Source of the DNA: Streptomyces rugosispiralis
GTDB taxonomy: Bacteria > Actinomycetota > Actinomycetes > Streptomycetales > Streptomycetaceae
DNA length: 64,000 bases
Assembly (NCBI RefSeq): GCF_024505145.1
Contig: NZ_JANIAA010000005.1
Span: 310,001-374,000 of the forward strand
Reading direction: 5' to 3'
Shown here: positions 31,669 to 40,690 of the stretch, one piece after another
How positions within the stretch are numbered: the stretch's first letter is position 1
Layout of the letters: every line of letters starts with the position of its first letter
Translations under genes and position numbers: made by a program
Notes under the pieces: generated by a model
Seen by the model: only the letters and a program-made list of their open reading frames with translations
The model's database searches: none
Told to the model about the DNA's origin: nothing

Positions 31669-31988
31669 CCCCGACCTTCGTACGCGTCTGTGCGCTGGAC
31701 GAACTCGAGGAAGACACCCCCAAGCGGGTCGAGCTCGAGGGCGTGCCCGTCGCTCTTGTGCGCACCGAGGGCGAGGTGTTCGCGGTCAACGACATCTGCT
31801 CGCACGCGAACGTCTCGCTGTCCGAGGGCGAGGTGGAGGACTGCCAGATCGAGTGCTGGCTGCACGGCTCCAGCTTCGACCTGCGCTCCGGCAAGCCGTC
31901 CGGCCTCCCCGCGACGCGCCCGATCCCCGTATACCCCGTAAAGATCGAAGGGGACGATGTGCTCGTCTCCGTCACCCAGGAGTCCTGA
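31665..31988 (+). CDS. Rieske-type [2Fe-2S] ferredoxin in the suf operon
   Basis: 107 residues, a single Rieske domain with C45-x-H47 (ICSHAN) and C64-x2-H67 (CWLHGS), the four expected cluster ligands. It resembles small ferredoxin subunits of non-heme oxygenases. No oxygenase gene is nearby, and it sits between sufD and sufC with overlapping stop and start, so an electron-transfer role in cluster assembly is more likely; this is inference from location. Confidence 0.92.
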   Translation: MTPTFVRVCALDELEEDTPKRVELEGVPVALVRTEGEVFAVNDICSHANVSLSEGEVEDCQIECWLHGSSFDLRSGKPSGLPATRPIPVYPVKIEGDDVLVSVTQES

Positions 31989-31995
31989 GGCACCC

Positions 31996-32760
31996 ATGGC
32001 CACGCTTGAGATCCACGACCTGCACGTTTCCGTCGACGCCGAGGGCGGCCCCCGCGAGATCCTGCGCGGTGTCGACCTGACCGTGAAGCAGGGCGAGACG
32101 CACGCCATCATGGGCCCCAACGGCTCCGGCAAGTCCACCCTGGCCTACTCGCTCGCCGGTCACCCGAAGTACACGGTCACCGGCGGCACCGTGACGCTGG
32201 ACGGCGAGGACGTGCTCGCGATGTCCGTCGACGAGCGCGCCCGCGCCGGTGTCTTCCTCGCCATGCAGTACCCGGTCGAGGTCCCCGGCGTCTCGGTCTC
32301 CAACTTCCTGCGTACCTCCGCGACCGCGATCCGCGGCGAGGCGCCCAAGCTGCGCACCTGGGTGAAGGAGGTCAAGGAGGCCATGGAGCGCCTCCACATC
32401 GACCCCTCCTTCGCCGAGCGGAATGTGAACGAGGGCTTCTCCGGCGGTGAGAAGAAGCGCCACGAGATCCTCCAGCTGGAGCTGCTGAAGCCGGCCATCG
32501 CGATCCTCGACGAGACCGACTCCGGCCTCGACGTGGACGCGCTGCGGGTGGTCTCCGAGGGCGTCAACCGGGTCCGCGAGTCCGGCCAGGTGGGCACCCT
32601 GCTGATCACCCACTACACCCGCATCCTGCGGTACATCAAGCCCGACCACGTCCACGTCTTCGCGGCGGGCCGGATCGCCGAGTCCGGCGGTCCCGAGCTC
32701 GCCGACAAGCTGGAGGAAGAGGGCTACGAGGAGTACGTGAAGGGAGGCGCGTCCGAGTGA
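31996..32760 (+). CDS. sufC: SufC, Fe-S cluster assembly ATPase
   Basis: 254 residues. An ABC-type ATPase with Walker A GPNGSGKSTL near residue 40, the SufC signature FSGGEKKRHEI near 150 and Walker B AIAILDETDSGLDVDAL near 170. It drives the conformational change of SufBC2D. The ATG at 31996 was chosen because it starts 7 bases after the Rieske gene and gives the usual length. Its stop overlaps the sufS GTG. Confidence 0.97.
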   Translation: MATLEIHDLHVSVDAEGGPREILRGVDLTVKQGETHAIMGPNGSGKSTLAYSLAGHPKYTVTGGTVTLDGEDVLAMSVDERARAGVFLAMQYPVEVPGVSVSNFLRTSATAIRGEAPKLRTWVKEVKEAMERLHIDPSFAERNVNEGFSGGEKKRHEILQLELLKPAIAILDETDSGLDVDALRVVSEGVNRVRESGQVGTLLITHYTRILRYIKPDHVHVFAAGRIAESGGPELADKLEEEGYEEYVKGGASE

Positions 32761-34013
32761 CACAGTTGCCGGGCCTCCTCGACACCGAGGCGATCCGCAA
32801 GGACTTCCCGATCCTGGACCGGGTCGTCCACGACGGCCAGCGGCTCGTCTACCTGGACAACGCGGCGACCTCGCAGAAGCCGCGCCAGGTGCTGGACGTG
32901 CTGAACGACTACTACGAGCGCTCCAACGCCAATGTGCACCGGGGCGTCCATGTGCTCGCCGAGGAGGCCACGGCGCTGTACGAGGGCGCCCGCGACAAGG
33001 TCGCCGCCTTCATCAACGCTCCCAGCCGCGACGAGGTGATCTTCACCAAGAACGCGTCGGAGTCGCTGAACCTGGTCGCCAACATGCTCGGCTGGGCCGA
33101 TGAGCCCTACCGGGTGGACCAGGACACCGAGATCGTCATCACCGAGATGGAGCACCACTCCAACATCGTTCCGTGGCAGCTGCTCTCGCAGCGCACCGGA
33201 GCGAAGCTGAAGTGGTTCGGCCTCACCGAGGACGGCCGCCTCGACCTGTCGGAGATAGAGCAGATCATCACCGAGAAGACCAAGGTCGTCTCGTTCGTGC
33301 TGGTCTCCAACATCCTCGGCACGGTCAACCCGGTCGAGGCGATCGTCCGCCGCGCCCAGGACGTCGGCGCCCTCGTGGTGATCGACGCCTCCCAGGCCGC
33401 CCCGCACATGGCGCTGGACGTACAGGCGCTCCAGGCCGACTTCGTGGCCTTCACCGGCCACAAGATGTGCGGGCCGACCGGTATCGGGGTGCTGTGGGGC
33501 CGCCACGAGCTGCTGGAGGACCTGCCTCCGTTCCTCGGCGGCGGCGAGATGATCGAGACCGTCTCGATGCACTCGTCCACCTACGCCCCGGCGCCGCACA
33601 AGTTCGAGGCCGGTACGCCCCCGATCGCCCAGGCCGTCGGCCTCGGCGCGGCCGTGGACTACCTCACCTCGATCGGCATGGACAACATCGCCCGCCATGA
33701 GCACGCCCTTACTCAGTACGCGGTCGGCAGGCTCCTGGAGGTGCCGGACCTGCGCATCATCGGCCCCACCACGGCCGAGGAGCGCGGTGCCACGATCTCC
33801 TTCACGCTCGGTGACATCCACCCCCACGATGTGGGCCAGGTGCTGGACGAGCAGGGGATCGCGGTCCGGGTCGGTCACCACTGCGCCCGCCCCGTATGCC
33901 TGCGCTACGGAATTCCGGCGACCACCCGAGCGTCGTTCTATCTGTACTCCACGCCGGCCGAGGTCGATGCCTTGGTGGAGGGCCTGGAGCATGTACGGAA
34001 CTTCTTCGGGTAG
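32757..34013 (+). CDS. sufS: SufS, cysteine desulfurase
   Basis: 418 residues, class II group cysteine desulfurase, PLP enzyme. Pyridoxal lysine K236 in FTGHKMCGPTG; catalytic C376 in RVGHHCARPVC. It takes sulfur from cysteine and passes it to SufU. The GTG overlaps the sufC stop, and sufU follows 11 bases after. Confidence 0.97.
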   Translation: MTQLPGLLDTEAIRKDFPILDRVVHDGQRLVYLDNAATSQKPRQVLDVLNDYYERSNANVHRGVHVLAEEATALYEGARDKVAAFINAPSRDEVIFTKNASESLNLVANMLGWADEPYRVDQDTEIVITEMEHHSNIVPWQLLSQRTGAKLKWFGLTEDGRLDLSEIEQIITEKTKVVSFVLVSNILGTVNPVEAIVRRAQDVGALVVIDASQAAPHMALDVQALQADFVAFTGHKMCGPTGIGVLWGRHELLEDLPPFLGGGEMIETVSMHSSTYAPAPHKFEAGTPPIAQAVGLGAAVDYLTSIGMDNIARHEHALTQYAVGRLLEVPDLRIIGPTTAEERGATISFTLGDIHPHDVGQVLDEQGIAVRVGHHCARPVCLRYGIPATTRASFYLYSTPAEVDALVEGLEHVRNFFG

Positions 34014-34024
34014 GGGCGTGCCGC

Positions 34025-34489
34025 GTGAAGCTGGATTCGATGTACCAGGACGTGATCCTGGACCACTACAAGAACCCCCATGGCCGGGGGTTGAGGAACG
34101 GCGACGCAGAGGTACATCACACCAACCCCACCTGCGGCGACGAGATCACGCTGCGGGTGCGGCTTGACGGCGACACCATCAAGGACGTGAGCTACGAGGG
34201 GCAGGGCTGTTCCATCAGCCAGGCCAGCGCCTCGGTGCTCAACGAGCTGCTGGTGGGCAAGGAGCTGGCCGAGGCCCGCAAGATCCAGGAGACCTTCCTG
34301 GAGCTGATGCAGTCCAGGGGCAAGACCGAGCCGGACGATGCCATGGAGGAGGTGCTGGAGGACGCGATCGCGTTCGCCGGTGTCTCCAAGTACCCGGCCC
34401 GGGTGAAATGCGCCCTGCTGAGCTGGATGGCCTGGAAGGACGCCACGGCGCAGGCACTGGGCGAGACCGCCGGAGGGAAGACCGCATGA
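34025..34489 (+). CDS. sufU: SufU, sulfur relay / scaffold protein
   Basis: 154 residues. It carries the zinc/sulfur-binding set C37, D39, C62 and C129 (PTCGDE, GQGCSIS, VKCALLSW). In Gram-positive bacteria SufU accepts persulfide from SufS rather than being a true scaffold. The GTG at 34025 begins VKLDSMYQDVILDHY as in the family; the frame open upstream to 33896 lies in sufS. The stop overlaps the next ATG. Confidence 0.95.
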   Translation: MKLDSMYQDVILDHYKNPHGRGLRNGDAEVHHTNPTCGDEITLRVRLDGDTIKDVSYEGQGCSISQASASVLNELLVGKELAEARKIQETFLELMQSRGKTEPDDAMEEVLEDAIAFAGVSKYPARVKCALLSWMAWKDATAQALGETAGGKTA

Positions 34490-34824
34490 GTGAGAACGTG
34501 ACCACCACCACCAAACCGGCCAGCGAGGAAGAGGTCCGCGAGGCCCTGTACGACGTCGTGGACCCCGAGCTGGGCATCGATGTGGTCAACCTCGGCCTGG
34601 TCTACGGCATCCATGTCGACGACGGCAATATCGCCACCATCGACATGACGCTGACCTCGGCGGCCTGTCCGCTGACCGATGTCATCGAGGACCAGGCCAA
34701 GTCCGCGACCGACGGCATCGTGAACGAGCTGCGGATCAACTGGGTCTGGATGCCGCCGTGGGGCCCGGACAAGATCACCGACGATGGGCGTGAGCAGCTG
34801 CGGGCGCTCGGCTTCAACGTCTGA
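34486..34824 (+). CDS. metal-sulfur cluster assembly factor, SufT/DUF59 (MIP18) family
   Basis: 112 residues. The family motifs are DPELGIDVVNLGLV (residues 26-39) and TSAACPLT (58-64) with the reactive cysteine C61. Members help Fe-S cluster maturation of target proteins. It is the last gene of the suf operon; the next structure is a perfect terminator 26 bases after the stop. Confidence 0.93.
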   Translation: MSENVTTTTKPASEEEVREALYDVVDPELGIDVVNLGLVYGIHVDDGNIATIDMTLTSAACPLTDVIEDQAKSATDGIVNELRINWVWMPPWGPDKITDDGREQLRALGFNV

Positions 34825-34849
34825 CGGCTCGTCTCCTGGGCTCTGTGAG

Positions 34850-34877
34850 CGGCCCCCGCGCTTCGGCGCGGGGGCCG
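34850..34877. terminator. suf operon terminator
   Basis: A perfect 12-bp GC stem (34850-34861 with 34866-34877), a TTCG loop and a trailing TTTCGT. One of the clearest intrinsic-type terminators of the window. Confidence 0.92.
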
Positions 34878-34896
34878 TTTCGTATGTCGTGGATCG

Positions 34897-34916
34897 TTGC
34901 GTACGGCCGTACGCAA
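34897..34916. promoter_or_regulatory. 20-bp perfect palindrome, operator candidate for the SMR-tetR operon
   Basis: TTGCGTACGGCCGTACGCAA is perfectly self-complementary. It lies just upstream of a -10-like TACACT (34924-34929) that is 7 bases before the ATG at 34937, so a bound repressor would block this promoter. The TetR gene of the operon is the likely ligand. Confidence 0.65.
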
Positions 34917-34936
34917 TGCTGTGTACACTTGTACGC

Positions 34937-35257
34937 ATGGGATATGTGACGCTCTCCGGGGCCATCCTGGCCGAGATCCTGGCGACCACCTCGATGAAAT
35001 ACACCGAGGGTTTCAGCAAGCTGTGGCCCTCGCTGGCCACCGGAGCGGGCTATCTGCTGTCCTTCGCGCTGCTCGCGCACACGCTCAAGACCATCTCCGT
35101 CAGTACCGCCTACGCCATATGGGCCGGGGCCGGGACCGCCGTGATCGCCGCGATCGGCATGCTCTTCCTGGGGGAGGCGATGACCGCCGCCAAGGTGCTC
35201 GGCGTGCTGCTGGTCATCGCCGGAGTGGTGGTGCTCAATCTGAACGGCGCCCACTGA
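34937..35257 (+). CDS. small multidrug resistance (SMR) family efflux protein
   Basis: 106 residues with four membrane helices. The key glutamate of SMR proteins is at E13 in the first helix (ILAEILATTSMKYTEGF). Transporters of this type exchange protons for cationic drugs, quaternary ammonium compounds or guanidinium. The ATG at 34937 has no SD and lies 7 bases after TACACT, so the mRNA may be leaderless. It overlaps the tetR gene by one base. Confidence 0.9.
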   Translation: MGYVTLSGAILAEILATTSMKYTEGFSKLWPSLATGAGYLLSFALLAHTLKTISVSTAYAIWAGAGTAVIAAIGMLFLGEAMTAAKVLGVLLVIAGVVVLNLNGAH

Positions 35258-35796
35258 TGGGCCGCCGCTACGACCCCGAGCGGCGGCAGCGGATCATCGA
35301 CGCCGCGATCGCGGTGGTGGGGGAGCATGGCATCGGGGCGCTCAGCCATCGGTCCGTGGCGGCCGCGGCGGATGTGCCGCTCGGATCGACCACGTACCAC
35401 TTCGCGACCCTCGACGATCTGCTGGTCGCCGCCCTGGAGCAGCTCAGTGCCGAGTGGGTGGCCGATATGGAGCACTGGGAGCGCGATACGGCCTCCGAGA
35501 TGCCGCTCGCGGACGCGATGGCGGGCCTGATGGAGCGGCTGCTGGAGCGGAACCGGAAGCGGCTGGAGCTGGAGTACGAGCTGTACGTTGCCGCCCTGCG
35601 CCGCACCCCGGTGCGGCCGATCGTCTCCGCGTACCTCGATGACACGGCCGCCCAGGTCGTCCGCCGCACCGGCGACCTCGGCATCGCGCGGGCGACGGTG
35701 GCGCTGTTCGACGGGCTGCTGTTGCAGTTGCTGCTGACCGGCCGCCCGTTCGACCGGGACGAGGCGCGGGCGGCGTTCGAGCGGGTGACCGGCTGA
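35257..35796 (+). CDS. TetR-family regulator, probably of the SMR pump
   Basis: 179 residues. The N-terminal HTH spans about residues 10-55 ([16 protein letters not shown], then [20 protein letters not shown]). The C-terminal ligand domain is of the TetR_C type found in Actinobacteria. The ATG overlaps the SMR stop (TGATG). Co-expression with the pump and the palindrome upstream suggest autoregulation of the pair. Confidence 0.88.
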   Translation: MGRRYDPERRQRIIDAAIAVVGEHGIGALSHRSVAAAADVPLGSTTYHFATLDDLLVAALEQLSAEWVADMEHWERDTASEMPLADAMAGLMERLLERNRKRLELEYELYVAALRRTPVRPIVSAYLDDTAAQVVRRTGDLGIARATVALFDGLLLQLLLTGRPFDRDEARAAFERVTG

Positions 35797-35903
35797 GAGG
35801 TCTCGGCGACGGGTCGCTGAGGCGAGTCGCCGAGGTGGGTCTCGGAGATCGCTCGCTGAGACCGGTTCGCCTCCCGGGCCCGGCTCCGGTTAGCGTTCTG
35901 ACC

Positions 35904-36893
35904 ATGACCGATGCACCCACTACCGCCCCCACCGGCGCCGTCGCCGCCGGTCTCGCCACCCTCACCGAGGACGGCACCGTCCTGGACACCTGGTTCCCGG
36001 CCCCCGAGCTGACCGCCGAGCCCGGTCCGGCCGGGACCGAGCGGCTCGACGCCGAGCGCACCACCCAGCTGCTGGGCGAGACCGCCCTCAAGGCGGTCGG
36101 ACCGGACCCCCGGCGCGGCGTCGAGGTCGTCGCCGTCCGCACGGTCATCGCCTCGCTGGACGAGAAGCCCAGGGACGCGCACGACGTCTATCTGCGGCTG
36201 CATCTGCTCAGCCACCGGCTGGTCAAGCCGCACGGCCTGAGCCTGGACGGCCAGTTCGGCCTGCTCGCCAATGTCGCCTGGACCTCGCTCGGTCCGGTCG
36301 CCGCCGACCAGGTGGAGCGGGCCCGGCTCGGCGCCCGCGCCGAGGGGCTGCAGCTGTCGGTGACCAGTGTCGACAAGTTCCCCCGGATGACCGACTACGT
36401 CGTCCCCGCCGGCGTCCGCATCGGCGACGCCGACCGGGTCCGCCTCGGCGCCCACCTCGCCCCCGGGACCACGGTCATGCACGAGGGCTTCGTCAACTTC
36501 AACGCCGGGACGCTCGGCACCTCCATGGTCGAGGGCCGGATCAGCGCGGGCGTCGTGGTCGGCGACGGCTCCGACATCGGCGGTGGCGCCTCGATCATGG
36601 GCACCCTCTCCGGCGGCGGCAAGCAGACGATCACCATCGGCGAGCGCTGCCTGCTGGGCGCCGAGGCGGGCCTGGGCATCTCGCTCGGCGACGACTGCAT
36701 CGTCGAGGCGGGGCTGTATGTCACGGCGGGCACCCGCATCACGCTCCCGGACGGCAAGATCGTCAAGGCCCTGGAGCTCTCCGGCGTCAACAACCTCCTC
36801 TTCCGCCGCAACTCCATCACCGGCACGGTCGAGGCGTTGCCCCGGACCGGTTCCTGGGGCGGGCTGAACGAGGCGCTGCACAGCCACAACTGA
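35904..36893 (+). CDS. dapD: tetrahydrodipicolinate N-succinyltransferase
   Basis: 329 residues, the actinobacterial DapD type. The left-handed beta-helix is visible as hexapeptide repeats from about residue 175 ([35 protein letters not shown]). It succinylates tetrahydrodipicolinate on the lysine and meso-diaminopimelate pathway. The ATG at 35904 has no SD; TAGCGT (35891-35896) ends 7 bases upstream and could give a leaderless mRNA. A perfect terminator follows 24 bases after the stop. Confidence 0.95.
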   Translation: MTDAPTTAPTGAVAAGLATLTEDGTVLDTWFPAPELTAEPGPAGTERLDAERTTQLLGETALKAVGPDPRRGVEVVAVRTVIASLDEKPRDAHDVYLRLHLLSHRLVKPHGLSLDGQFGLLANVAWTSLGPVAADQVERARLGARAEGLQLSVTSVDKFPRMTDYVVPAGVRIGDADRVRLGAHLAPGTTVMHEGFVNFNAGTLGTSMVEGRISAGVVVGDGSDIGGGASIMGTLSGGGKQTITIGERCLLGAEAGLGISLGDDCIVEAGLYVTAGTRITLPDGKIVKALELSGVNNLLFRRNSITGTVEALPRTGSWGGLNEALHSHN

Positions 36894-36917
36894 GGTTGGG
36901 CGCGCTGGGTTTCGTCG

Positions 36918-36949
36918 CGGGGTGCGGGGGCAGCGGCCCCCGCACCCCG
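36918..36949. terminator. terminator between convergent dapD and the EEP nuclease gene
   Basis: A perfect 13-bp stem (36918-36930 with 36937-36949) and a 6-base loop; it can serve both strands. Confidence 0.88.
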
Positions 36950-36955
36950 TTCCGC

Positions 36956-38782
36956 TCAGGGGCGCACGCGTACCACCTGCGGGTCGTGGTCGCTGGACTG
37001 GTCCGAGAACTCGGCGTTGATGTGCACGATGTCGTAGTCGGCACGGCGCAGCGCGCTGCTGGTCAGGATGTGGTCCAGCACCTGCGAGTTGCCGTTGTAG
37101 ACATAGCCGTAGCGCTCGTCCTTCGGCAGCCGGGTCACCAGGTCGGTCAGCACACCGCCCTTGGTCAGCTCGGCCAGCGCGGGCGAGAACTGGTAGTCGT
37201 TGAGGTCGCCCGCGACGACCACCGACGTCTTCGGGTCGGCGTTCAGCAGCGACTTGACGAAGGTGTTGACGGCCGTGGCCTGCCCGGTGCGCTGGGTCTC
37301 CGAGGAGCGGGCCGGGGGCTGGAAGCGGCTGTCCAGGCCCTGGTCGCCGCCCTTGGAGTTGAAGTGGTTCGCGACCACGAACACCGGGTGGCCTCGGAAC
37401 GAGAACTGTCCGACCAGCGGCTTGCGGCTGGCCTTCCAGACGTCGTTCGCCGGGTCGATACGGCCGGGGGAGGCCGAGAGCGTGGCCTTGCCGTCCTTCT
37501 TCTCGACCTTCACGGGGGTGGTGGAGTCGCCGCCCGGGATGTCGGTGAAGGAGACCCGCTCCGGGTTGTAGAGGAACGCCACGCGGATGTTGCCGCCCGG
37601 CTCGCCGCCGTCCTGGTCGTCCACCGGGTTGATCTGCCGCCACTCGTACGCCGGGCCGCCCGCCGTCTTGATCGCGTCGGTGAGCTTCTTCAGCGTGGCG
37701 TCGGCGCTCACGACCGAGTCGTTCGTCGCGCCGTTGTCGTCCTGGACCTCCTCCAGCGCGACGATGTCCGGCGAGGCGAGATGCTCCACGAGACCGGTGG
37801 CCAGCCGGTCGAACTTCGACTGGGCGGTCTTGGGGGAGAGGTTCTCCACGTTGTAGGTGGCGATGGAGAGTTCGTCCGCCTTCTGCTTGCGGGTGGTCTC
37901 CCGCCGCGGGCCGTGGTCGGCCAGTTCGCCCATCGCGGTGGCCGCGATCGTGTAGCCGCCGAAGTTGTCGTAGTCCAACGGCCCGGCCGTGGTGCCGGTC
38001 AGCGCGTCGCCGACGTCCGCCACCGGGAAGGGGTGCTGGGCGTAGGGGAGCAGCGAGACCACCTTCACCCGGCCTGCGTTCGGGTCGCGGTACGAGCTGT
38101 AGAGGGCGCCGCCGCGCGCGGTGCGCTGGTGGTGGGGCTCGGCGGTGACCCACAGCTCCTTGTAGGTGTTGGTCGCGCCGACCACGGGGGCGTTCTCGAC
38201 CGAGACCCGCATGCCCTCCAGCGACTCGTAGCGGTCCAGGGCGTAGGAGCGCGGCCGCAGCGTCAGCCCCTCGATGGAGTCGCCACCGGCGTCCGGGGCG
38301 TAGCGGTCGGGGATCGTGGCGGGGTCGAGCCGGTAGGCGGCGGGCAGCGCGTTGCCGGAGGACTGGACCGTCCAGGTCGCCTTGGAGAGCTCGGTGAGCG
38401 ACTGCCCGCCGGCGTCCTTGCCGCCCGGGTAGTACTCGGTCACCGTCCCGGAGACCAGCACCGAGTCGCCCACGGCGACCGAGGGCGTGGTCGACCCGGT
38501 GAAGACGAAGATGGCCTCGCTGGTGGCGGCGTCCTTGTCGGGCCGAGTGTCCTGGATCCAGAAGCCGCGCGAGGAGCCGAAGGCCCGTATCGCCGTGACC
38601 GTGCCGGGGACGTCGCTCACCTGCTGTCCGGCGAGCGGGGAGATCCGGGTGCTGCCCTGGATGTCATGGATGCGGACCTCGGCGGCGGAGGCCGACGAAG
38701 GCACCGCGAGCAGCCCGGCCGCGAGGGCGGAGGCGGCGACGGCGGTGAGGGCTACGGGTCCGCGCGGGGCGCGAAGGGGCAT
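36956..38782 (-). CDS. secreted endonuclease/exonuclease/phosphatase-family protein
   Basis: 608 residues from the ATG at 38782. A Sec signal peptide (residues 1-34, ending SSASAAE), an OB-fold-like domain with the ExeM-type start VRIHDIQGSTRISPLAGQQV (about 35-160), then the catalytic EEP domain from about 290 with ATYNVENL, ALEEVQD, VVANHFNSKGG, VAGDLNDYQ and SDHDPQVV. This is the architecture of extracellular DNases such as ExeM/NucH-like enzymes, and phosphate scavenging from DNA is likely. The frame stays open far upstream, but the signal peptide fixes the start. Confidence 0.9.
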   Translation of the reverse strand: MPLRAPRGPVALTAVAASALAAGLLAVPSSASAAEVRIHDIQGSTRISPLAGQQVSDVPGTVTAIRAFGSSRGFWIQDTRPDKDAATSEAIFVFTGSTTPSVAVGDSVLVSGTVTEYYPGGKDAGGQSLTELSKATWTVQSSGNALPAAYRLDPATIPDRYAPDAGGDSIEGLTLRPRSYALDRYESLEGMRVSVENAPVVGATNTYKELWVTAEPHHQRTARGGALYSSYRDPNAGRVKVVSLLPYAQHPFPVADVGDALTGTTAGPLDYDNFGGYTIAATAMGELADHGPRRETTRKQKADELSIATYNVENLSPKTAQSKFDRLATGLVEHLASPDIVALEEVQDDNGATNDSVVSADATLKKLTDAIKTAGGPAYEWRQINPVDDQDGGEPGGNIRVAFLYNPERVSFTDIPGGDSTTPVKVEKKDGKATLSASPGRIDPANDVWKASRKPLVGQFSFRGHPVFVVANHFNSKGGDQGLDSRFQPPARSSETQRTGQATAVNTFVKSLLNADPKTSVVVAGDLNDYQFSPALAELTKGGVLTDLVTRLPKDERYGYVYNGNSQVLDHILTSSALRRADYDIVHINAEFSDQSSDHDPQVVRVRP

Positions 38783-39178
38783 GGTGGTGGCCTCCGGAAA
38801 GGAGTGAACGGCGAGGAGTACGCCTCTACGCGCGTCAATGTCTTTCCTCGCCACGGAAGTTGTCAAGGGAGTACGGATGACCCGGGCATGGCGGAAGGGG
38901 GACGGAAACGTGAACGAGGGCGGCGGGATGTGGTGCGGGAGGGGGCGCGGGGCGGGGCGCAGACCACATCGGGACGAAAGTGCCGTCCCGTTCCGTCTAC
39001 GCTGGGGTCCGGGCCGTATCCGCGCACCCGCGCCGGTACACCCCGCACCGCCGTACCGCCATGGCCCCACGGTCCCGTGGACCCATGGACCCACAGCCGC
39101 ATAGCCGCACAGCCCCGCATTCGCGCCCGCGCCCTCCGCGCCCGCGACTTCCGTGCCCTCGAGGAGTGACGTCCGCCC
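38783..39178. other. divergent intergenic region (EEP nuclease / acidic unknown protein)
   Basis: 396 bases without a supported gene. On the minus strand a TTGACA (38861-38866) lies 17 bp before AGACAT (38838-38843), a plausible promoter for the nuclease gene. A further GTTCACG on the minus strand (38909-38915) resembles half a PHO box. The part at 39040-39120 is a run of short related ACCGCA/CCCACGG words without coding character. Confidence 0.45.
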
Positions 39179-40690
39179 ATGCCAGAAGAGCGCCCCACCA
39201 TGCCACCCGTGCGGCTTCGCACCGACGCGGAACTCGCGCGGGACGCACTCGCCGCGCCGCTGCTCGCCCGCGCGGTCCGGCTCGCCCGCTGGGCCGAGCG
39301 GGGGAAGCCGGTGGCGTCGGGCGGGGCGCTGCCGGAGGGCGAGCTGCGGGAGGCGACCGAGCTGCTGGAGCTCGCGGGGGACGAGGACGGGCCGCTGTAC
39401 GCGGCGCAGGCGTGGCAGCTGGCGGTGGACACCGGGCTGGTCGAGATCGAGGAGCCGGCGGGGGCCGACGGCGACGGTGACGGCGACCGCGCGGACGGCG
39501 AGGCGACGGCCGAGGACGAGTTCTCCGCCGTAGCGACCGGCGGCGAGGAGCTGCGGCAGATCACCGGGGGCGGCCCCCGCGACATCCTGGAGATCTGGCT
39601 GGACGGCTTCGAGACGGTGCTGGCCGACGCCGCCGCCCCCGACCTCAGCGACATCGCCGCCCAGATCGGCGAGAGCGGTGAGCTCGACCTCGACGCGCTC
39701 GACTGGAACCCGGAGGAGGAGGCCGAGTTCCTCGACGGGGTGCTGGGCAACCTCTATCTGCTGACCGCCCTGGACGAGGAGGCCGCCGCGGCCCCCGTAC
39801 CGCTGCCCGCGCTCGCCGCCTCCATGATCGTCCCCGAGGACATGGACGAGCCCACCGACGACATCCTCGAAGAGGTCTCCGAGGCGATGGTGCGGCTGGA
39901 CGACCAGTTCCGGCTGCTCGCCCCGACCGGCCTCGTCGACTACCAGCCGGTGGACGAGGCGCTGATCCAGGAGGTCGACGGCGAGGGCCGGATCCAGGAG
40001 CCCGAGACGGCCCAGGAGCTCGAGGACGAGGACGTCTCCCGCTACGGCATGGTGCGGCTCACCCCGCTCGGCGTCTACGCCGTACGGGCCCGGATGCTCG
40101 AGGCGGGCATCGACGCCCCGGCCGTCGGCGACCTGGCCGACAAGGGCGCCGACATCCTGCTGGACGCCCTCCCCGGCCACCCCGAGCCCGCCGCGCAGGC
40201 CGAGGCCGAGCAGTGGCTGGCCCGCCGTACGCCCGAGGAGGCCGCCCGCCAACTGCTGGCCGCCGCCCGCGGCGACGACGAGGCCGCGCCGCTGCGCCGC
40301 CTCACCTGCCAGCAGACCCTCTCGCTGGCCGGGATCGAGGCCGAGCCCGCCCTGCGCGAGGTGCTCGACGACCGCCACCTGGGCGGGCTGGCCCGCGTCT
40401 GGCTGGCCGAGAACGGGGTGTCGGGCGTCCCGGAGCCGTCGGAGGAGATGGTCTTCTGGCTCACCGTGGACACCCTCGCGGCCCAGCTCGCCTCCGAGGG
40501 CGACTCGGCGGAGCTGCGCGACCTGGTGCGGGGGCTGGTCGACCAGTCCGGCAGCTTCTTCGACTCGGCCTGGCGGGTGGACCACCCGGCGACGGCGGAC
40601 GTCCTGGAGGCGATGGGCCGCCTGCACCCGGACAAGAAGGCCGCCAAGGAGGCCCGCAAGGCCGCCTTCAAGGCCCGCTCCCGGGCGTAG
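39179..40690 (+). CDS. conserved acidic hypothetical protein, unknown function
   Basis: 503 residues, unusually acidic (long Glu/Asp stretches), except for a basic C-terminal end (KKAAKEARKAAFKARSRA). No signal peptide or membrane helix. Several Leu/Ala-rich segments with helix-like spacing (residues 170-230, 330-440) suggest a mainly alpha-helical protein of several domains. I recognise no catalytic motif. I have the impression of similar proteins across Streptomyces genomes but cannot confirm it here. It has no operon partner. Confidence 0.75.
   Translation: MPEERPTMPPVRLRTDAELARDALAAPLLARAVRLARWAERGKPVASGGALPEGELREATELLELAGDEDGPLYAAQAWQLAVDTGLVEIEEPAGADGDGDGDRADGEATAEDEFSAVATGGEELRQITGGGPRDILEIWLDGFETVLADAAAPDLSDIAAQIGESGELDLDALDWNPEEEAEFLDGVLGNLYLLTALDEEAAAAPVPLPALAASMIVPEDMDEPTDDILEEVSEAMVRLDDQFRLLAPTGLVDYQPVDEALIQEVDGEGRIQEPETAQELEDEDVSRYGMVRLTPLGVYAVRARMLEAGIDAPAVGDLADKGADILLDALPGHPEPAAQAEAEQWLARRTPEEAARQLLAAARGDDEAAPLRRLTCQQTLSLAGIEAEPALREVLDDRHLGGLARVWLAENGVSGVPEPSEEMVFWLTVDTLAAQLASEGDSAELRDLVRGLVDQSGSFFDSAWRVDHPATADVLEAMGRLHPDKKAAKEARKAAFKARSRA

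Noticed and set aside
31665-31988. Rieske gene as part of a dioxygenase operon
   Set aside because: No oxygenase alpha or reductase gene is nearby, and frames overlap suf genes on both sides.
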